From Panaeolus papilionaceus (taxonomy: Eukaryota; Basidiomycota; Agaricomycetes; Agaricales): a DNA stretch of 64,000 nucleotides. Positions within the stretch are counted from its first letter, which is position 1, and each line of letters opens with the position of its first letter. The notes under the pieces were generated by a model that had not been told where the DNA came from, ran no database searches, and was given only the letters and a program-made list of their open reading frames with translations. The stretch lies in contig JADNRZ010000005.1 of assembly GCA_015501605.1 (NCBI GenBank), positions 1,860,001 to 1,924,000 of the forward strand, written 5' to 3'. Of the stretch, positions 34,993 through 47,050 are shown piece by piece. The position numbers were made by a program, and so were the translations under genes.

Positions 34993-35290
34993 CAGGCAAA
35001 ACCGGATCTACTTAAAGCAACACATAAGCAACAATACAAAGGTATAAGGTGTATTAAGTGAAGATAAGCAGGATATGTGGTATCAGTAGAATAATGTAAG
35101 TCCCGATGAAATGACAACTTATTCGGTGTCCTATAAGCATCAATAAGCATTGATAAGCCCCATATAAACATGGTATATATATAAAATAAGTAAATAAAAA
35201 GCACTTTAAACCCTGTAATAAACTTAGATAATATCTCACAAGTAAGAAAGAGTTGGGGTTGAAAAATCATATTGATAGGAATATGACGAC
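34993..35290 (+). repeat. Left terminal and subterminal region of element 3
   Basis: Begins CAGGCAAAACCGGA. Then scattered copies of ATAAGC or its complement (CACATAAGCA, GATAAGCAGG, CTATAAGCATCAATAAGCA, GATAAGCCCC). Likely transposase-binding motifs, as in CACTA-like elements. Confidence 0.65.
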
Positions 35291-35311
35291 GACAGAGTAA
35301 CTACATGACAG

Positions 35312-38140
35312 TTAATTCTCAAGCCAGCTAGTATCAACACCTGCAAGAGGAGCACTGGTGAACTTGCCATCAGGGAGACCGGACCCTCCACTGGTATCGC
35401 GAGCCCTAACAAAGATGATCAGAAAAATAGATTGAAGCAAAAAAAAATACTTACTTGACTCGCTCGTAGATCTCTGCCATGAGCTTATGATAGCTGACTT
35501 TACCTTTTTCTTGCAACGCCTTGAGGTGACTGATGTGACCCTGGTACACTCCAAAGACTGCATCACCGGTGAACTGGTCTTGAACACGAGCATCGGTTGA
35601 GCCCGACTGCTTAACTTGCTTTGCAGTGAGAGGAATCACCCCGTCACGCATCTCCCAGATGGCAGTACGAACCTGAAGGAATATAAGAAATTATTGTCAC
35701 AATCAAAACTAATATGGGCTTACCGCAGCGGCGGCCAAAGCAAGCAAGCTCATTGGAATCTCGGGTCTCTGGTGTTCCGGGCGATCTGGGAGTGATGTTA
35801 CATATAAATCCCTGTATTTCCAACCCGAGGACGTTGACTTGGAGAAAAATGCCTCGATAACGGTGTCGATGATGACAGGATTGAGGAACTTAAGATTCTT
35901 GGTAGGCGTGCTCTCGGAAATGAACTCCATCTGGGTACAGTGAGATAAAGCGACTGTCAACTATAATGACTCGGAATATCACTCACCCTTTTCTCAGGTC
36001 CCATCGTTGCAAAGCCACCAGGGTGACAATATGCATCGTCGAGCATCAGAAGCCTAACTCGCTCAATGCATTCATCACCTTTTCCCAGCCGATATGCGCA
36101 AATTTCGTGGCGGGCAGCAGCGATGACACCATTGCGGCAGTGCGAGATGCGGTCCATGAACTGGTAGTGGAGATGTAATCGAGTTCACGAAGGATAAAAA
36201 TAGAACTACTTACCCACTTGCCGACTTTGTTACAGAAAGTCGGGTCAAGCTGAATGCGGAGAATGATCTGGGAGTACTCCTGTTCTTTCTTGAGCAATTT
36301 CCTTGCTGCCTTTAATAAGATTTCCAAACGATAGGCGGCCCACTTCTCGCGTTCGGGCCAGGGATTTTCGAGATGAATCGTCTTGAGAACCATGTCGATT
36401 GCGAGGTGAACGAGGGAGATGATGTATCGGTTTTGATTGAGGAGTTTTCCGTTGCCTCGCAAGTCGAGTCGCGCGACACGAGGCCATTCAGTTTCGTCCT
36501 CTGCTGGGGGTGCCAGTGAGCTTGAAGGGTCGTCGTCTGATGGGTCGTCGTCTGATGGGGCTGCTGCAACTTTGGCCACCATGACCTTGTGACGGTGCTG
36601 GGTCTTGCTAATGGATGATCGTTCATTGGCCTGAGACTTGACGGACGATGATCGCTAGTATTGTGTGCCGTCAGAAATCAAATCTCATTGATGATCGAAT
36701 GAACATACCTCTGATAACATTGCCAAGTCGCGCTGTGTTGTTGTCATTAACAATTGCATGCAGACGATAAATATGTACCCCGTACCTTTTTGATTTTGTT
36801 ACTAGTATTTTTCTGCTGTGCTCACATGAAGGGTGAGCAAATCACGCTCATCGCCACTGATCTATTGATTTGAATGTGCTTACCTTGTTGAGATTCTTCC
36901 GCTTGCCAGTAATTAAGTGTTCTGGGAGAATCGTTTTGGGGAGCGACGAATCCGATTCACCCAAATCGTCATCGTCGTCCTGCCGCGTAATACTTGTCAG
37001 CTTTAATAATGGAGCATAGGTTTGTACTCACCGAAACGAGTTCGTTTTTCATGTGCTTCAACTACAACAGGTAAGAAATCACAATGAGAAAAACATTTAT
37101 TACGACACATACCTTTTCTTCAGCGCTGGATGTGGTCTGTAAACCACCCTTGGACTTGGAGTTGTTGGACGTCGCTCTGGCGCTGTGAGCCTTGACGCCC
37201 GGTGATGGCGATGAAGACTTGGAATCTGGGTATTCCATAGGGGACGAAGACCATTTTCTGCGAGGTACAAACTCGACATCGTCATCGTCGTCGAATATGT
37301 TCTCTACGCCGCCGCCGATGGAGGGTATCTATGAAAGATGAGCATGTTTTTAACATCGTAAAACGGAAAGAGATACCTCTTCAAGCATCTGGCGTTTCAA
37401 GCCACTGTCCGAAAAGGCTTCGTTTTCGTCGTCGCAGCTGACCTCATCACCTGGATCACCGTCCTCTGATTGTTCTTCATCGGAGAACGACTCGTCATCT
37501 GAAGAGAGGTCATCTCCGGACTCCTCGGCGGAGGAAATGTCAGAGGTTGGTACGACTATTTTCTTCTTGTGGGTCTTAGTAGACGACAATGTCCCTGCAT
37601 AAATATAGTAAGTATTGGTGACGATATGAGGCGATCAGAATACATACCTTTTTTCACACTTTTGGGATGTGGACGGCGCTGGGTTGCGCTGGGTGTTTCT
37701 GTATGTTTGCCAGCTACAACGGTTTTTATCAGATGAATATAATAATAAAAAATGGATAAAAACTACAGATAATACCTGTCCTTTTTTTTTTAACTACGGG
37801 GGAAGGAGAACGAGAGGGCTTGCGTTTGGAACCTCTTTTATCTTCACGCCATACTATATGATAAAATTTTCAACAAGATATGTTTTTGGATGACGAGAAA
37901 CCAAGACTTACTTGCATTCTTCTTCGCTTTCTCCATCGCCTTCCGCTGACCTAAAGTGAGATGTGTGTCAGTGCATCGAGTGTGAAGCAAGAAAAATAAA
38001 AGAGAAAATTACTTGCCTCGACCAGCAGCGATGGTCATCTCATCAGCTGCTTCTTTAGCAGCCTGTAGGTCCATTTTGCGACGCAAGGTCCTCTGCTCAG
38101 CGACCCGCTTGCGATTAATTTCGCTGTCGGACAAATCCAT
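35312..38140 (-). CDS. DUF6532-like protein, cargo of element 3
   Basis: A many-exon minus-strand gene from ATG 38140 (MDLSDSEINRKRV) to the stop at 35312. The upstream exons are short and encode a disordered Lys/Ser/Asp-rich region (KRKPSRSPSPVVKKKR; SSDDESFSDEEQSEDGD; WSSSPMEYPDSKSSSPSP). The C-terminal part has the DUF6532 pattern of agaricomycetes: ENPWPEREKW, FCNKVGKWFMDRISHCRNGV, KNLKFLNPVIIDTVIEAFF, PEIPMSLLALAAAA, then H-x-L and MAEIYERV near the end. Function of the family is unknown. It is divergent from the transposase, with starts 256 bp apart. Individual exon ends were not all resolved. The family assignment is from memory of its pattern. Confidence 0.65.
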
Positions 38141-38396
38141 GATGCTAGAGTTGGGTTTCAATGAAAACCCAATTATTTTTGGGCTTGAGACAAAGAAGAT
38201 GATAGACGCAGACCAAGAAGATAAGGAAAAAAAAAAGGCAGACAACTTTTTTTGTGTTTGTGCTCTGTTGGTCTGCGCCGTTAAATAATCCCGCGTTTCC
38301 AAACCTGGTCAAAACCCACTCCTACTTTTGCAAAAAAGGGACGTTTTCTGCAATCTCAGGCTATACAACTACGTATCTGTCTATCATCTAGTACCA
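38141..38396. promoter_or_regulatory. Divergent promoter between the DUF6532-like gene and the transposase
   Basis: Starts at 38140 (-) and 38397 (+) face away from each other. No core motif is asserted. Confidence 0.45.
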
Positions 38397-41300
38397 ATGG
38401 TGCACTCATCCAGTCCCAGTCCGAGTCTCAGCTCAACATCCGACTACCATCCCACCGCCACACAAGGCCAATGTCCCGCTTGCAGGTCATCATTCACCGT
38501 AAAAGGCTTGCAAAACCACCTTGCTCAGAGTGCTGACGGAACACCATGCAAAGCAGTCTACTATGACCGCCTAGCAGCAGCTGCTCATGCCGCTCTATTG
38601 TCTGCTGAGTCTGACTCAGAGTCTGACTCGGTTGGCAGTATGCTCTCCTTTCATGACGAGGAGATGGAACCTTTGGATGATGATCAATTTGAAGGGCTAG
38701 GCGACAATGATACTGATTCAGAGGTCGACTCGAGTGATGAAGTTTTTCAGCCAGGCCTGGACGAATTTGAACAAGGGGACCTTGACGATGAACTGGAGGA
38801 CGACGTTGCAGCCATGGAGGCTGAACTGGAGCAAGGCTGGGAGCCCCAACGAGACGGAGCTCCGGTCAATCGTGCCTCCGTTGAAGATGACAATGAGTCA
38901 GAGCCTGATTCAGCAAGCTCACATTCTGGGGAAGGGGAGCAACCTACCAATGCCTCCACGCCGCGGATCCGTTTCAAGATGACAGAAGGATATGGTGTCA
39001 AGCCAACCGTCGTCCTACGTTACAGCGAAAAATACCCTCAATCGCGCGCTGGCCAGCCAATCCAGACGGTAGATTCCACCGATACACAGTACAAATCAGC
39101 AGTGGGAGGTGAGAATCCATGGGCTCCCTTTGCATCACGTCTTGACTGGGAGGTTGCGCGTTGGGCAAAGTTGCGGGGGCAAGGTTCGACTGCCTTTTCA
39201 GAGCTGCTCTCAATTGAAGGCGTAAGTTCTCCGATTGAGATGAATTCTAATAGCTTTCAGACTGACCAACCTGCTAGATGTCCGAGGCTCTTGGCCTCTC
39301 ATACAAGAACTCCGACGAGCTAAATAGGATTATCGACAAAAAGTTACCCTCTCGGCCCGAATTTACGAGACATGAGGTTACCCAGGGAGGAGAGTCTCTG
39401 GAGTTCTACTCCCGCGACGTGTTGGAGTGCATCCAGTCCTTGTGGCGGGATCCGGATTTCGTGGACGACTTGATATTAGAGCCTGAACGACAATTTGCGG
39501 ACCCAGAGTGTTCTGTTAGGATGTACCACGATATCCACACCGGTAACTGGTGGTGGAATACGCAGGTTGGTTATCATTGTCGCCTCGCATATGGTATCAC
39601 ACTCACCAATCCATAGAAAGCCGTTGAGCGCGACGTTAAAAGTGATTTGTGCACTATCTTGCCAGTTATCATCTCCTCCGACAAGACGCAGGTTACTGAT
39701 TTTCGAGGTAAACAGGCATATCCTGTGTATCTCACTCTCGGTAATATACCTAAACACATACGTCGTAAGCCGTCTCGCCAGGGCCAAATACTTCTTGCAT
39801 ACCTTCCTACGTCCAAACTGCAGCACATCACGAATAAGGCGTCCCGCCGGCGATGCCTCTCTAACCTCTTCCACCACTGCATGCGTTTCGTGCTCAAGTC
39901 ACTGGAGCGAGCAGGTCGAGATGGTGTAATGCTGACGAGTGGGGATGGCGCCGTCCGTCGTTGCTTTCCCATCTTAGCAGCGTATCCCGCAGACTATCCG
40001 GAACAGCTTCTAGTGACGCTGGTGAAGAGTGGTCAGTGTCCAGTCTGCCCTGCGCCGCGCAACGAAATAGGCGAACTTACCAGTAAACGTGCGCCACGTT
40101 CAACCACTGCGGTCATTGAAGCTCTCGACAAGGTTAAAAATGGGGCGGAGGAATTTCAGAATGCGTGTCGAGAGCTTGGTGTCAAACCCGTCCAGTCTGT
40201 CTTCTGGAAAAGCCTGCCGCACGTCGACATCTATCGTGCTATCACTCCGGATATCCTACATCAACTCTATCAAGGAGTTTTTAAACACACTGTCGGCTGG
40301 ATCAAGGCCCTTGTCGGTGAAGCCGAGATTGACGCCAGGTGTCGAAGGCTCCCTCCAAACCACCACATTCGACTCTTCATGAAGGGCATATCACATCTTT
40401 CGCGAGTTACTGGTACGGAGCATGACCAAATATCGCGTTTTCTGTTGGCGCTGGTAACCGACATCCGTCTTCCCAATGGTGCATCAAACGTCCGTCTCGT
40501 TAAATGTGTCCGCGCCCTGCTCGACTTCATATATCTCGCGCGATTCCCTATCCACACTACGGATACCCTAAACCAACTCGACCAAGCCTTGGACGCATTC
40601 CACAAAAACAAAACGATCTTCGTTGACTTGGGCGTTCGCGAGAACTTCAATATCCCTAAGGTCCATTATATGTGCCATTATCGCGACTTTATAGAATATT
40701 TGGGCGCACCTGATAACTTTAACACCGAGTATTCCGAGCGGTTGCATATCGACTTCACCAAGCAGGCATACGAGGCGTCTAACTGCAAGGACGAATACCC
40801 ACAGATGACCCGCTGGGTGCACCGAAAGGAACAGATGCATCAGCATGAAAAGTATATTCGACGTCGACTGAATATCACCTCCAACTCACCTCTCCACGTC
40901 GTGAAGCCGCTACCATCCCTTATACCCCAACGCCGTCTTCGCATGACGATCAAGCCGACTCGCAATCTTGTTCCAATTACGGAGATTGTGAATAACTATG
41001 GCGCGCTGGGTTTCGAACACGCTCTGAGAAAATATGTTGCTGGCTATCGCCATCCTGGGTCAACAAACGCTCAACTGGAGGCAGATGTTAGATCTATTCA
41101 CTTACCGTTCCAAAAAGTGCCCGTGTATCACCGGATCAAGTTCGTCAGCTTTGACATGCACGCCCTTAACCCCTTGGATGAGAGCACCGTTGACTCTATC
41201 CACGTCGAACCAGAACACCCCGACAAGTATGGTAATCCTATCCCTGGCAGGTTTGACGTGGCGTTAGTGCGAATCAAATCAGAGCCAGTGAGCGTGGACT

Positions 41301-41731
41301 TACAGGATACTGCAGCAGGTATGCTTTCATTGGCGTTGCTTGAATACCCAATAACCAATGCTGATTTTTTATTAGATTTCGGAATTGCTCAAGTGCGATG
41401 TGTATTTGGCTTACCAGAGAGGGGACGTAACATTCTGTTGGGGCAGGACTTCCCCTTTCGACACTTGGCTTATGTTGAATGGTTCACACCTTTGAGGCGG
41501 GCGACGGTGGACCCTAACACACAGTTATACAGAGTGCGTCGTCTGACCAACAACCAAGGGGAGAGGAATGCCAGCGTGATCCCCGTTGAGTTGATCACAT
41601 CCAGCGTTCATCTTTATGCCAAGTTTGGCCCACAAGCGCCTGTTGCCTGGACATCGAGCAATGTGCTCGATGAAGCTGAAGCGTTCTACGTTAGTGTCTT
41701 CTCCGATAGATTCATGTACGCAACTCTGTAG
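38397..41731 (+). CDS. Plavaka-type transposase
   Basis: Exons 38397-39221, 39278-39565, 39617-41318 and 41376-41731 give an unbroken 1056-aa protein. An N-terminal finger-like motif (CPAC ... HLAQSADGTPC, residues about 26-52) is followed by an Asp/Glu/Ser-rich region. The transposase core then has the series seen in this family: SDKTQ with FRGKQAYPVYLTLGNI, LLAYLPTSKL, FHHCMRFVL, GDGAVRRCFPILAAYPADYP with QCPVCPAP, ITPDILHQLYQGVFKH, RALLDFIYLARF, then FNIPKVHYMCHY and SERLHIDFTKQAYEASN. Plavaka elements are CACTA-like cut-and-paste transposons of fungi. The length is usual for the family. The fourth exon gives a C-terminal extension of uncertain role. An intact enzyme suggests a recently active element. 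Confidence 0.9.
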
Positions 41732-42667
41732 ACATCAAATACAATGGATCGGTGGTTCTACTTGGGATCGTACTAGCAACTTAAATAGAAACAAAGGAGA
41801 AAGAAATATATCTAATGGACGCAGAGACAGTCGATGAGAGAAAGATTATACGGTAAAGGGTTGGGGGCATGCCAGCCAGAGCGAGAACAGCTGGCGTGGA
41901 GAGTAAGGGACTGGTTCCATACCGATAGGGGGAGGGGTATGGTTGGATGGCGATCAACACATGTGTAGGAGCGGTGGAAGGAGATATGTTGATCCTGATG
42001 CAAACCTCAGTTGTGTTGAAGTTGGGCGACAGAAATTAGTCGGCGTAGAAGATGGCGTGGTTCAGAAGGACTCGCTGGTTCAGATGGCGAGGGTGACGTG
42101 TCAAGATCATGAACAAGCAAGTCTGAGAACATTGGGGAGGGCGTGGACAGAGGTCATGGTCGCTTCATGGTCGTCAAAAAGGACGATGAACTGAGTTCTG
42201 TCGTACGACGGCGACGGCTTGGGACTTGAGAGAGTGGGGACGGGGAAGGGGAGAGGGAAAGAAAGGGAAACTTCCAATTGTGCTACGTCACCACTGGATA
42301 TACCACGGAAATCACTGATGGGATGAGTTCCAAATTTGAATTCCGCCATCAGTGATTCCAGTGGTACGTCAATGCACCACTGTGAGAGAATTACCTTTTT
42401 CGCCCTCTGTTTACAACCACCGCCATATCTAGAGACCCGTGCTAGACCCGTGCTATTCATTCACCCAAGGTCCGTCACTTTTACGCCATAATATGTCGAA
42501 AAAGGAGATACTTTCTTGATTGCAGTTGTATTGATACTGCCATGGAGGACGGCAGTCAGGAGTAGAAGCACTATACGCGTCACCTCATTCACCGATGACC
42601 CGACGGCTGCGCTAACTGAATGTCCTCATCAATCCTCACAGTATCCATCCTACTACTTGCAAATCCC
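41732..42667. other. Spacer between transposase and Spt5-like gene
   Basis: No gene recognised. Contains the first copy of a duplicated hairpin module (42310-42420). Confidence 0.5.
42310..42420. repeat. Hairpin module upstream of the Spt5-like gene, copy 1
   Basis: AATCACTGATGG (42310-42321) is the inverse complement of CCATCAGTGATT (42346-42357). The sequence after it (GTGAGAGAATTACC ... CTGTTTACAACCA) resembles that after the copy at 45369. Confidence 0.7.
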
Positions 42668-45284
42668 ATGCCCCGAAAGCGACGTGTAAGTGGCCTTATG
42701 CTAACCATGTGTGTTTAAGTGACTGTACTTATAGTTTTTTTTTAACTTTTCTTCAGACTAATCCTTTTCTGGATCTCGAAGCCGATGTCGACGATGACGA
42801 ACAGGAGGTGGATTCTGGAAGTGAAGGAGAGGACCAAGATTCCAGGTTGGGTGCGTATCCATACTTTGTCCATACATCAACTATCTGACCGATCAGTGCT
42901 TCAGACTATTTCATTGAAGATGAAGTGCAAGACGACACTAGCACCGATTCCACTGCCTTCAAAACATGGGCGGAGCTGCTACAAGAGGACGAACTGGAGC
43001 AGGAGGAAGAAACTGCCTCCTTCATGAGACACCTCCAAGATCGACTGAATGAACGCGCGACGCCCAATGTCACAACAGTCGCAGGAAGATCATCAGATGG
43101 TACGATTTTAGTGCCTGCTTACCCTCTGTACCGCGTTGCTTGTGTGGTGAGATTATTCATTTCTTCAAAAATTTACGGATGTACTCACTACCTACGCAGC
43201 CTGGTCAGGAAGAAGCGGTGATGTTTTATATCTACCAGAAAATCCGACAAGAAAGAATCGCCAGTATCATTGTCCGACCAACTATTGTGGGTTATGTGTA
43301 CGTCGAGGGGATGTTGGACGGGGATGTTAAATCACTTTTGATGAGGACGCCCGGGATTAGGAAGACAAAAAATGGACCAGTGACTGAGGGAATAGCGCAG
43401 GGTGACTGGAGCAAGGTCTTGAGTATGAAGGGACGGGCAGAGAAGGCAGTGGCAGGACAGTGGGTAACAATACGCGATGGATCAATTTATGATGGAGATG
43501 TCGGCTTGGTAGTGCGCGTTGAATCATGGGGGGTCGAGTTACTAGTCGTACCACGAATCCCAAGTGTTATGATTGAACGAGAGATGTTAGAGGGAGCAAG
43601 TGTCATGAAGAAGCGAAAGAGGTTGCAGAGTTTACCTGAGGCACGGCTATGGCTAGAGCCCAATGAAGCCAAAAGTCGCGGATGGGATGTTGAAGAGACG
43701 TCGCCCAATTGTTACAAAGTGGGCACGTCGAAATTTGAGTATGGCCTCTTGCGAGGGTTCTGTAGTTTTTATGGAATTCGCCCTGGACCTCCGGTCATAT
43801 CATCATCAACGTTTTTCAACTTCACCTCGAGTAATCACCCTTTGGCTACGTCAGCACAATACTGTTCGCCAAAACCTCAAGAATGGACCATACGGCACAA
43901 GGACTCCATCAAGGACATTGAGTCCGGACGACGAGGACGTGTTCACAAGATCGAGGCAACATATGCCGAGATGGAGGCCGAAGATGGTAGCGGTCTTTTC
44001 TCAGTTTCTTGGAAGGCTCTTCGTAAAGTGATTGGGGTCGGCGACTACGTCGACATTGCCAGTGGGCCTCACAAAGAGAGAAATGGCTGGGTTATAGGTG
44101 TGAACGGCGATATCGCAACGATAGTCACCACCCAAGATCATAAGGTTTTGGTAAGTCGCATAATCGTTACGGATTCTCGGTGCACAGTTAAAATATTTTC
44201 TTCCATGACGACAGCACGTTGAGGCACATGTGAATTGGATTGTGCTCTCATCCACGCCGTTCGTTAGTTCTGCACAACGTTCATCTGGAGCCTCAGCCAT
44301 TCCCAAAGATCATCTACCCTGGGTTGGGCTGAGAGTGTTGATCGTGAAGACCGCTCATAAAGGACGCCACGGAACCATTCAAAACTGGTTCAACCGAGGG
44401 GAGGATTACGGACTGATAGTGCGCCTGGAGGAGTATAATCCCAATGCTCCGTTCCACGACATCACAATAGGCTATGGGGACGTTGTTGAGGCGAAGTAAG
44501 CAGCTTCTACGTGTTAACTTTGAAATCACCGTTACTAATTCTATTTACTTGCAGTTCCAAAGACCAACTACGAGATTACTTCAAGAAACGACGCATGTAT
44601 ATCCCTCCGCCCACAACAATTGCTCCGAGCCAGACATTAAACTCCGTCCTCGGGGACGGACCCGATGAGCAAGGCGCCACCTCTCATCAAACCCCGATGC
44701 ACACCCCTATGCATGGTCCTACCAATCCATCACCATCAACCCCCGCCTGGGACCCAAACTCTTCGACGCCTCTTTCAGGAGAAGCTTCGCAGACACACGT
44801 CACCGTCACCGCGTCATCAACGCATGAACTTTTAGATCCGCGTCTTGTGGGACTGAGCTTCAAGGTTAACGTACACGGGGGCGGGATACCAGGAACAGAA
44901 ATGGCGGTCAGTGTACGCGAAAAGGGCGATGGAACCCTATCGTTTAGGGGCAAGCGACAGGGCAAGGAATGCTGGTTAGAACCTACTTGGGTCCACCCAC
45001 GACGACCAGCTGCAAACCGAGGCGACAACGGACCAATGGTAGTGACACAAGGCAGACGATGCGGAACCCACGTACGACGTATAGCAAGTCATTATGAAGG
45101 CGATCGCTGTATTATGCGATGCCTTGTTGTAACCTATGGCGTCGAAGTGGCTGACGCAGAAACAGAGGAAGAAATTCTATTGGAGACAGATGATGTCGTT
45201 CTGAGGTCCGAATCTCAAGAAGAAAAGGCACGTAATAAAGCACTCATAACCAGGTTGCGTTTGAGGGGGAAAATGTACAAGTAA
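42668..45284 (+). CDS. Spt5-like NGN/KOW protein, cargo of element 3
   Basis: Exons 42668-42685, 42757-42850, 42905-43146, 43200-44150, 44215-44495 and 44555-45284 give an unbroken 771-aa protein. After a short basic start (MPRKRR) and an acidic region, an NGN domain lies at about 113-177 (YRVACVPGQEEAVMF ... GYVYVEG ... LMRTPGI). KOW-type segments follow at about 200-230 (GQWVTIRDGSIYDGDVGLV), about 350 (SGRRGRVHKIEA), about 395-425 (VGDYVDIASGPHKERNGWVI) and about 470-500 (GLRVLIVKTAHKGRHGTIQN). The arrangement is that of Spt5, the DSIF subunit that clamps RNA polymerase II and aids elongation, but the protein is shorter and lacks the usual CTR repeats. It could help transcribe the element or counter silencing; both are inference. 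Confidence 0.82.
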
Positions 45285-45368
45285 AATTATATTCAACATA
45301 TGTATACATGTCATCGCGCATTCCAGCTCAAGAGTATGTCGTGAAGGATGAGAAGGTCATCACAATTG

Positions 45369-45500
45369 AATCACTGATGGAAGGCGGTGCTACCTGCCAT
45401 CAGTGATTTGAAGAGTATTTGTGGAGGCTCTCGTGAGAGATTTACATCCCTTGCCCCCTTGATTGAACCACCACTCACCCTCTTTACAACCATAGTAAAC
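45369..45500. repeat. Hairpin module downstream of the Spt5-like gene, copy 2
   Basis: AATCACTGATGG (45369-45380) pairs with CCATCAGTGATT (45397-45408), then GTGAGAGATTTACATCCC ... CTCTTTACAACCA. Same orientation as copy 1. Confidence 0.7.
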
Positions 45501-45579
45501 CTCGAGAAAAACGACAACATGATAAAGTCCGCCAGCGCGAGTGAAATATAAAATTTTTGTAAGTAACGCCTAACACAAT

Positions 45580-46867
45580 CTACTCTATTTTACGCTTTTT
45601 AACAACATGGTCATTTACAGAGTCCGAATCGGTGCCACGTATATCATCCAAAGTAAATGCCTTCTCCAATTCCTTCACCGCCAAACCAACCCAATCATCC
45701 CTTTTTTTAGCAAGGTGAAGATACCTGTACCGGGCAATGGCAGCCTGCTCGTCTCCCTGCCTCTTTCTATCGATGAATCCCTGCTCAATCGGGTTCAAAG
45801 GCAACGCCTCTCGCTTGACATGTGGAGCAGACGTGGAATAGACTGCGCGAACTTTAGGGCGTTGGGGCGTAATGGGGGCTTGTACCGGTTCGTCACTATT
45901 ACCCTCAATAGCGTCTGTTTCGCTCATCCTATCCTCGACAACGTCAGCGCTACCCTCTTCGTTTGGGTCTGTTTCGCTCATCCCGTTCTTCATCCCATCC
46001 TCACCAGCAAGCATACCAGTGGCATCATCCGGCCCAACGTCAACACCACTATCATCGGATTCCTCTTCTTTACCACCTCCATTCGCAGCAGGCTCACCAA
46101 CCTGATTTCCACCGTCACCACCGTCACCATCACCAATAACCGTGATCTTCTCATTACCCCCTAACGCCTGCAATGGGGCTGGTCTGACTTTGTTATCCGG
46201 ATGGTCAGCTGGACCCAGCCCACCAACGTTTTCTCCACTATTATACCCTTTCCGGGCCACAGGGTCAAGAAAAGGATTCCGGGACACCAGAGAACGTTGA
46301 GCGAGAATGGAGTTTGCAGGCTTGAGACGACGAGCTCGCCAGTGCTCATCCTCTATTCTTCCGCGCACTGCACGCTCGAAGAATGTAATCTCGCCGCCCC
46401 GCAAGCAACTGGCATCTTCTTCATGAGCATCCTCAATCTCCTCGATTTCTTCCTGTGTCAATTCAATTTCATCAAAAGAGAAAAAAGAAGTGGCGCGTCG
46501 GACAACACGGAGACTCTCCAACTGGTCCTCTACGTTCTGAAGGATCTCTGCAGCAGGCCCTGTCGGACGCTGGAATTGCCGACGCTGTGCGGCACTAGGT
46601 GATGACTCTTGGTGCTGTATTTCAAAACCCTCAGCCACCTAAGCTTGAGTGAAACAATACCATACATACCTGGTTGTGCTTAGCTTTCTGAAATCTACCA
46701 GTAAACTCAGTTAAGTGACTTCTATTTTCCGCGGTCAAGGATCTAAATAACACGTACCTTTTAACAGGGATCACCGGTTTGGGAACCTGGCCAGAGGTGC
46801 CCTGTGGCATTGTAGGCGTCACAGGCTCTATTTTGACTTTCGTCTCGAACTCCGAGTCGAAAGCCAT
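45580..46867 (-). CDS. Unrecognised cargo protein 1 of element 3
   Basis: Exons 46867-46758, 46694-46670 and 46638-45580 give an open 397-aa protein starting MAFDSEFETKVKIEPVTP. The N-terminal third has charged helices (ELTQEEIEEIEDAHEED; RAVRGRIEDEHWRARR). The middle is low-complexity Gly/Asp/Glu-rich with a repeated GMSETDPNEEGSA-like unit. The C-terminal segment (PIEQGFIDRKRQGDEQAAIA ... LAKKRDDWVGLAVKELEKAF) looks folded and ends with a basic KKRKIE. That tail and the composition suggest a nuclear protein. No family is recognised. It is tail-to-tail with the Spt5-like gene and head-to-head with the next gene. Confidence 0.7.
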
Positions 46868-47050
46868 TGAGGGGTACCAAAAAATAGAGTTCTTGACTCG
46901 GAAATTAAGGTTCCAATGGTAACTAGAAGTTTTCGTCGGGACGGAGAATGCAGTCGGAGTCCGGGATTTGCCATTCCTGTAAGCAAACTCCGCTCACCGC
47001 TTTGAACTCTAATTTTTTAACCACTTATCCTTTACTTCAACTCTTCAAGA
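46868..47050. promoter_or_regulatory. Short divergent promoter between two unrecognised cargo genes
   Basis: Gene starts at 46867 (-) and 47051 (+) are 183 bp apart; the interval must hold both promoters. No motif is claimed. Confidence 0.4.
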
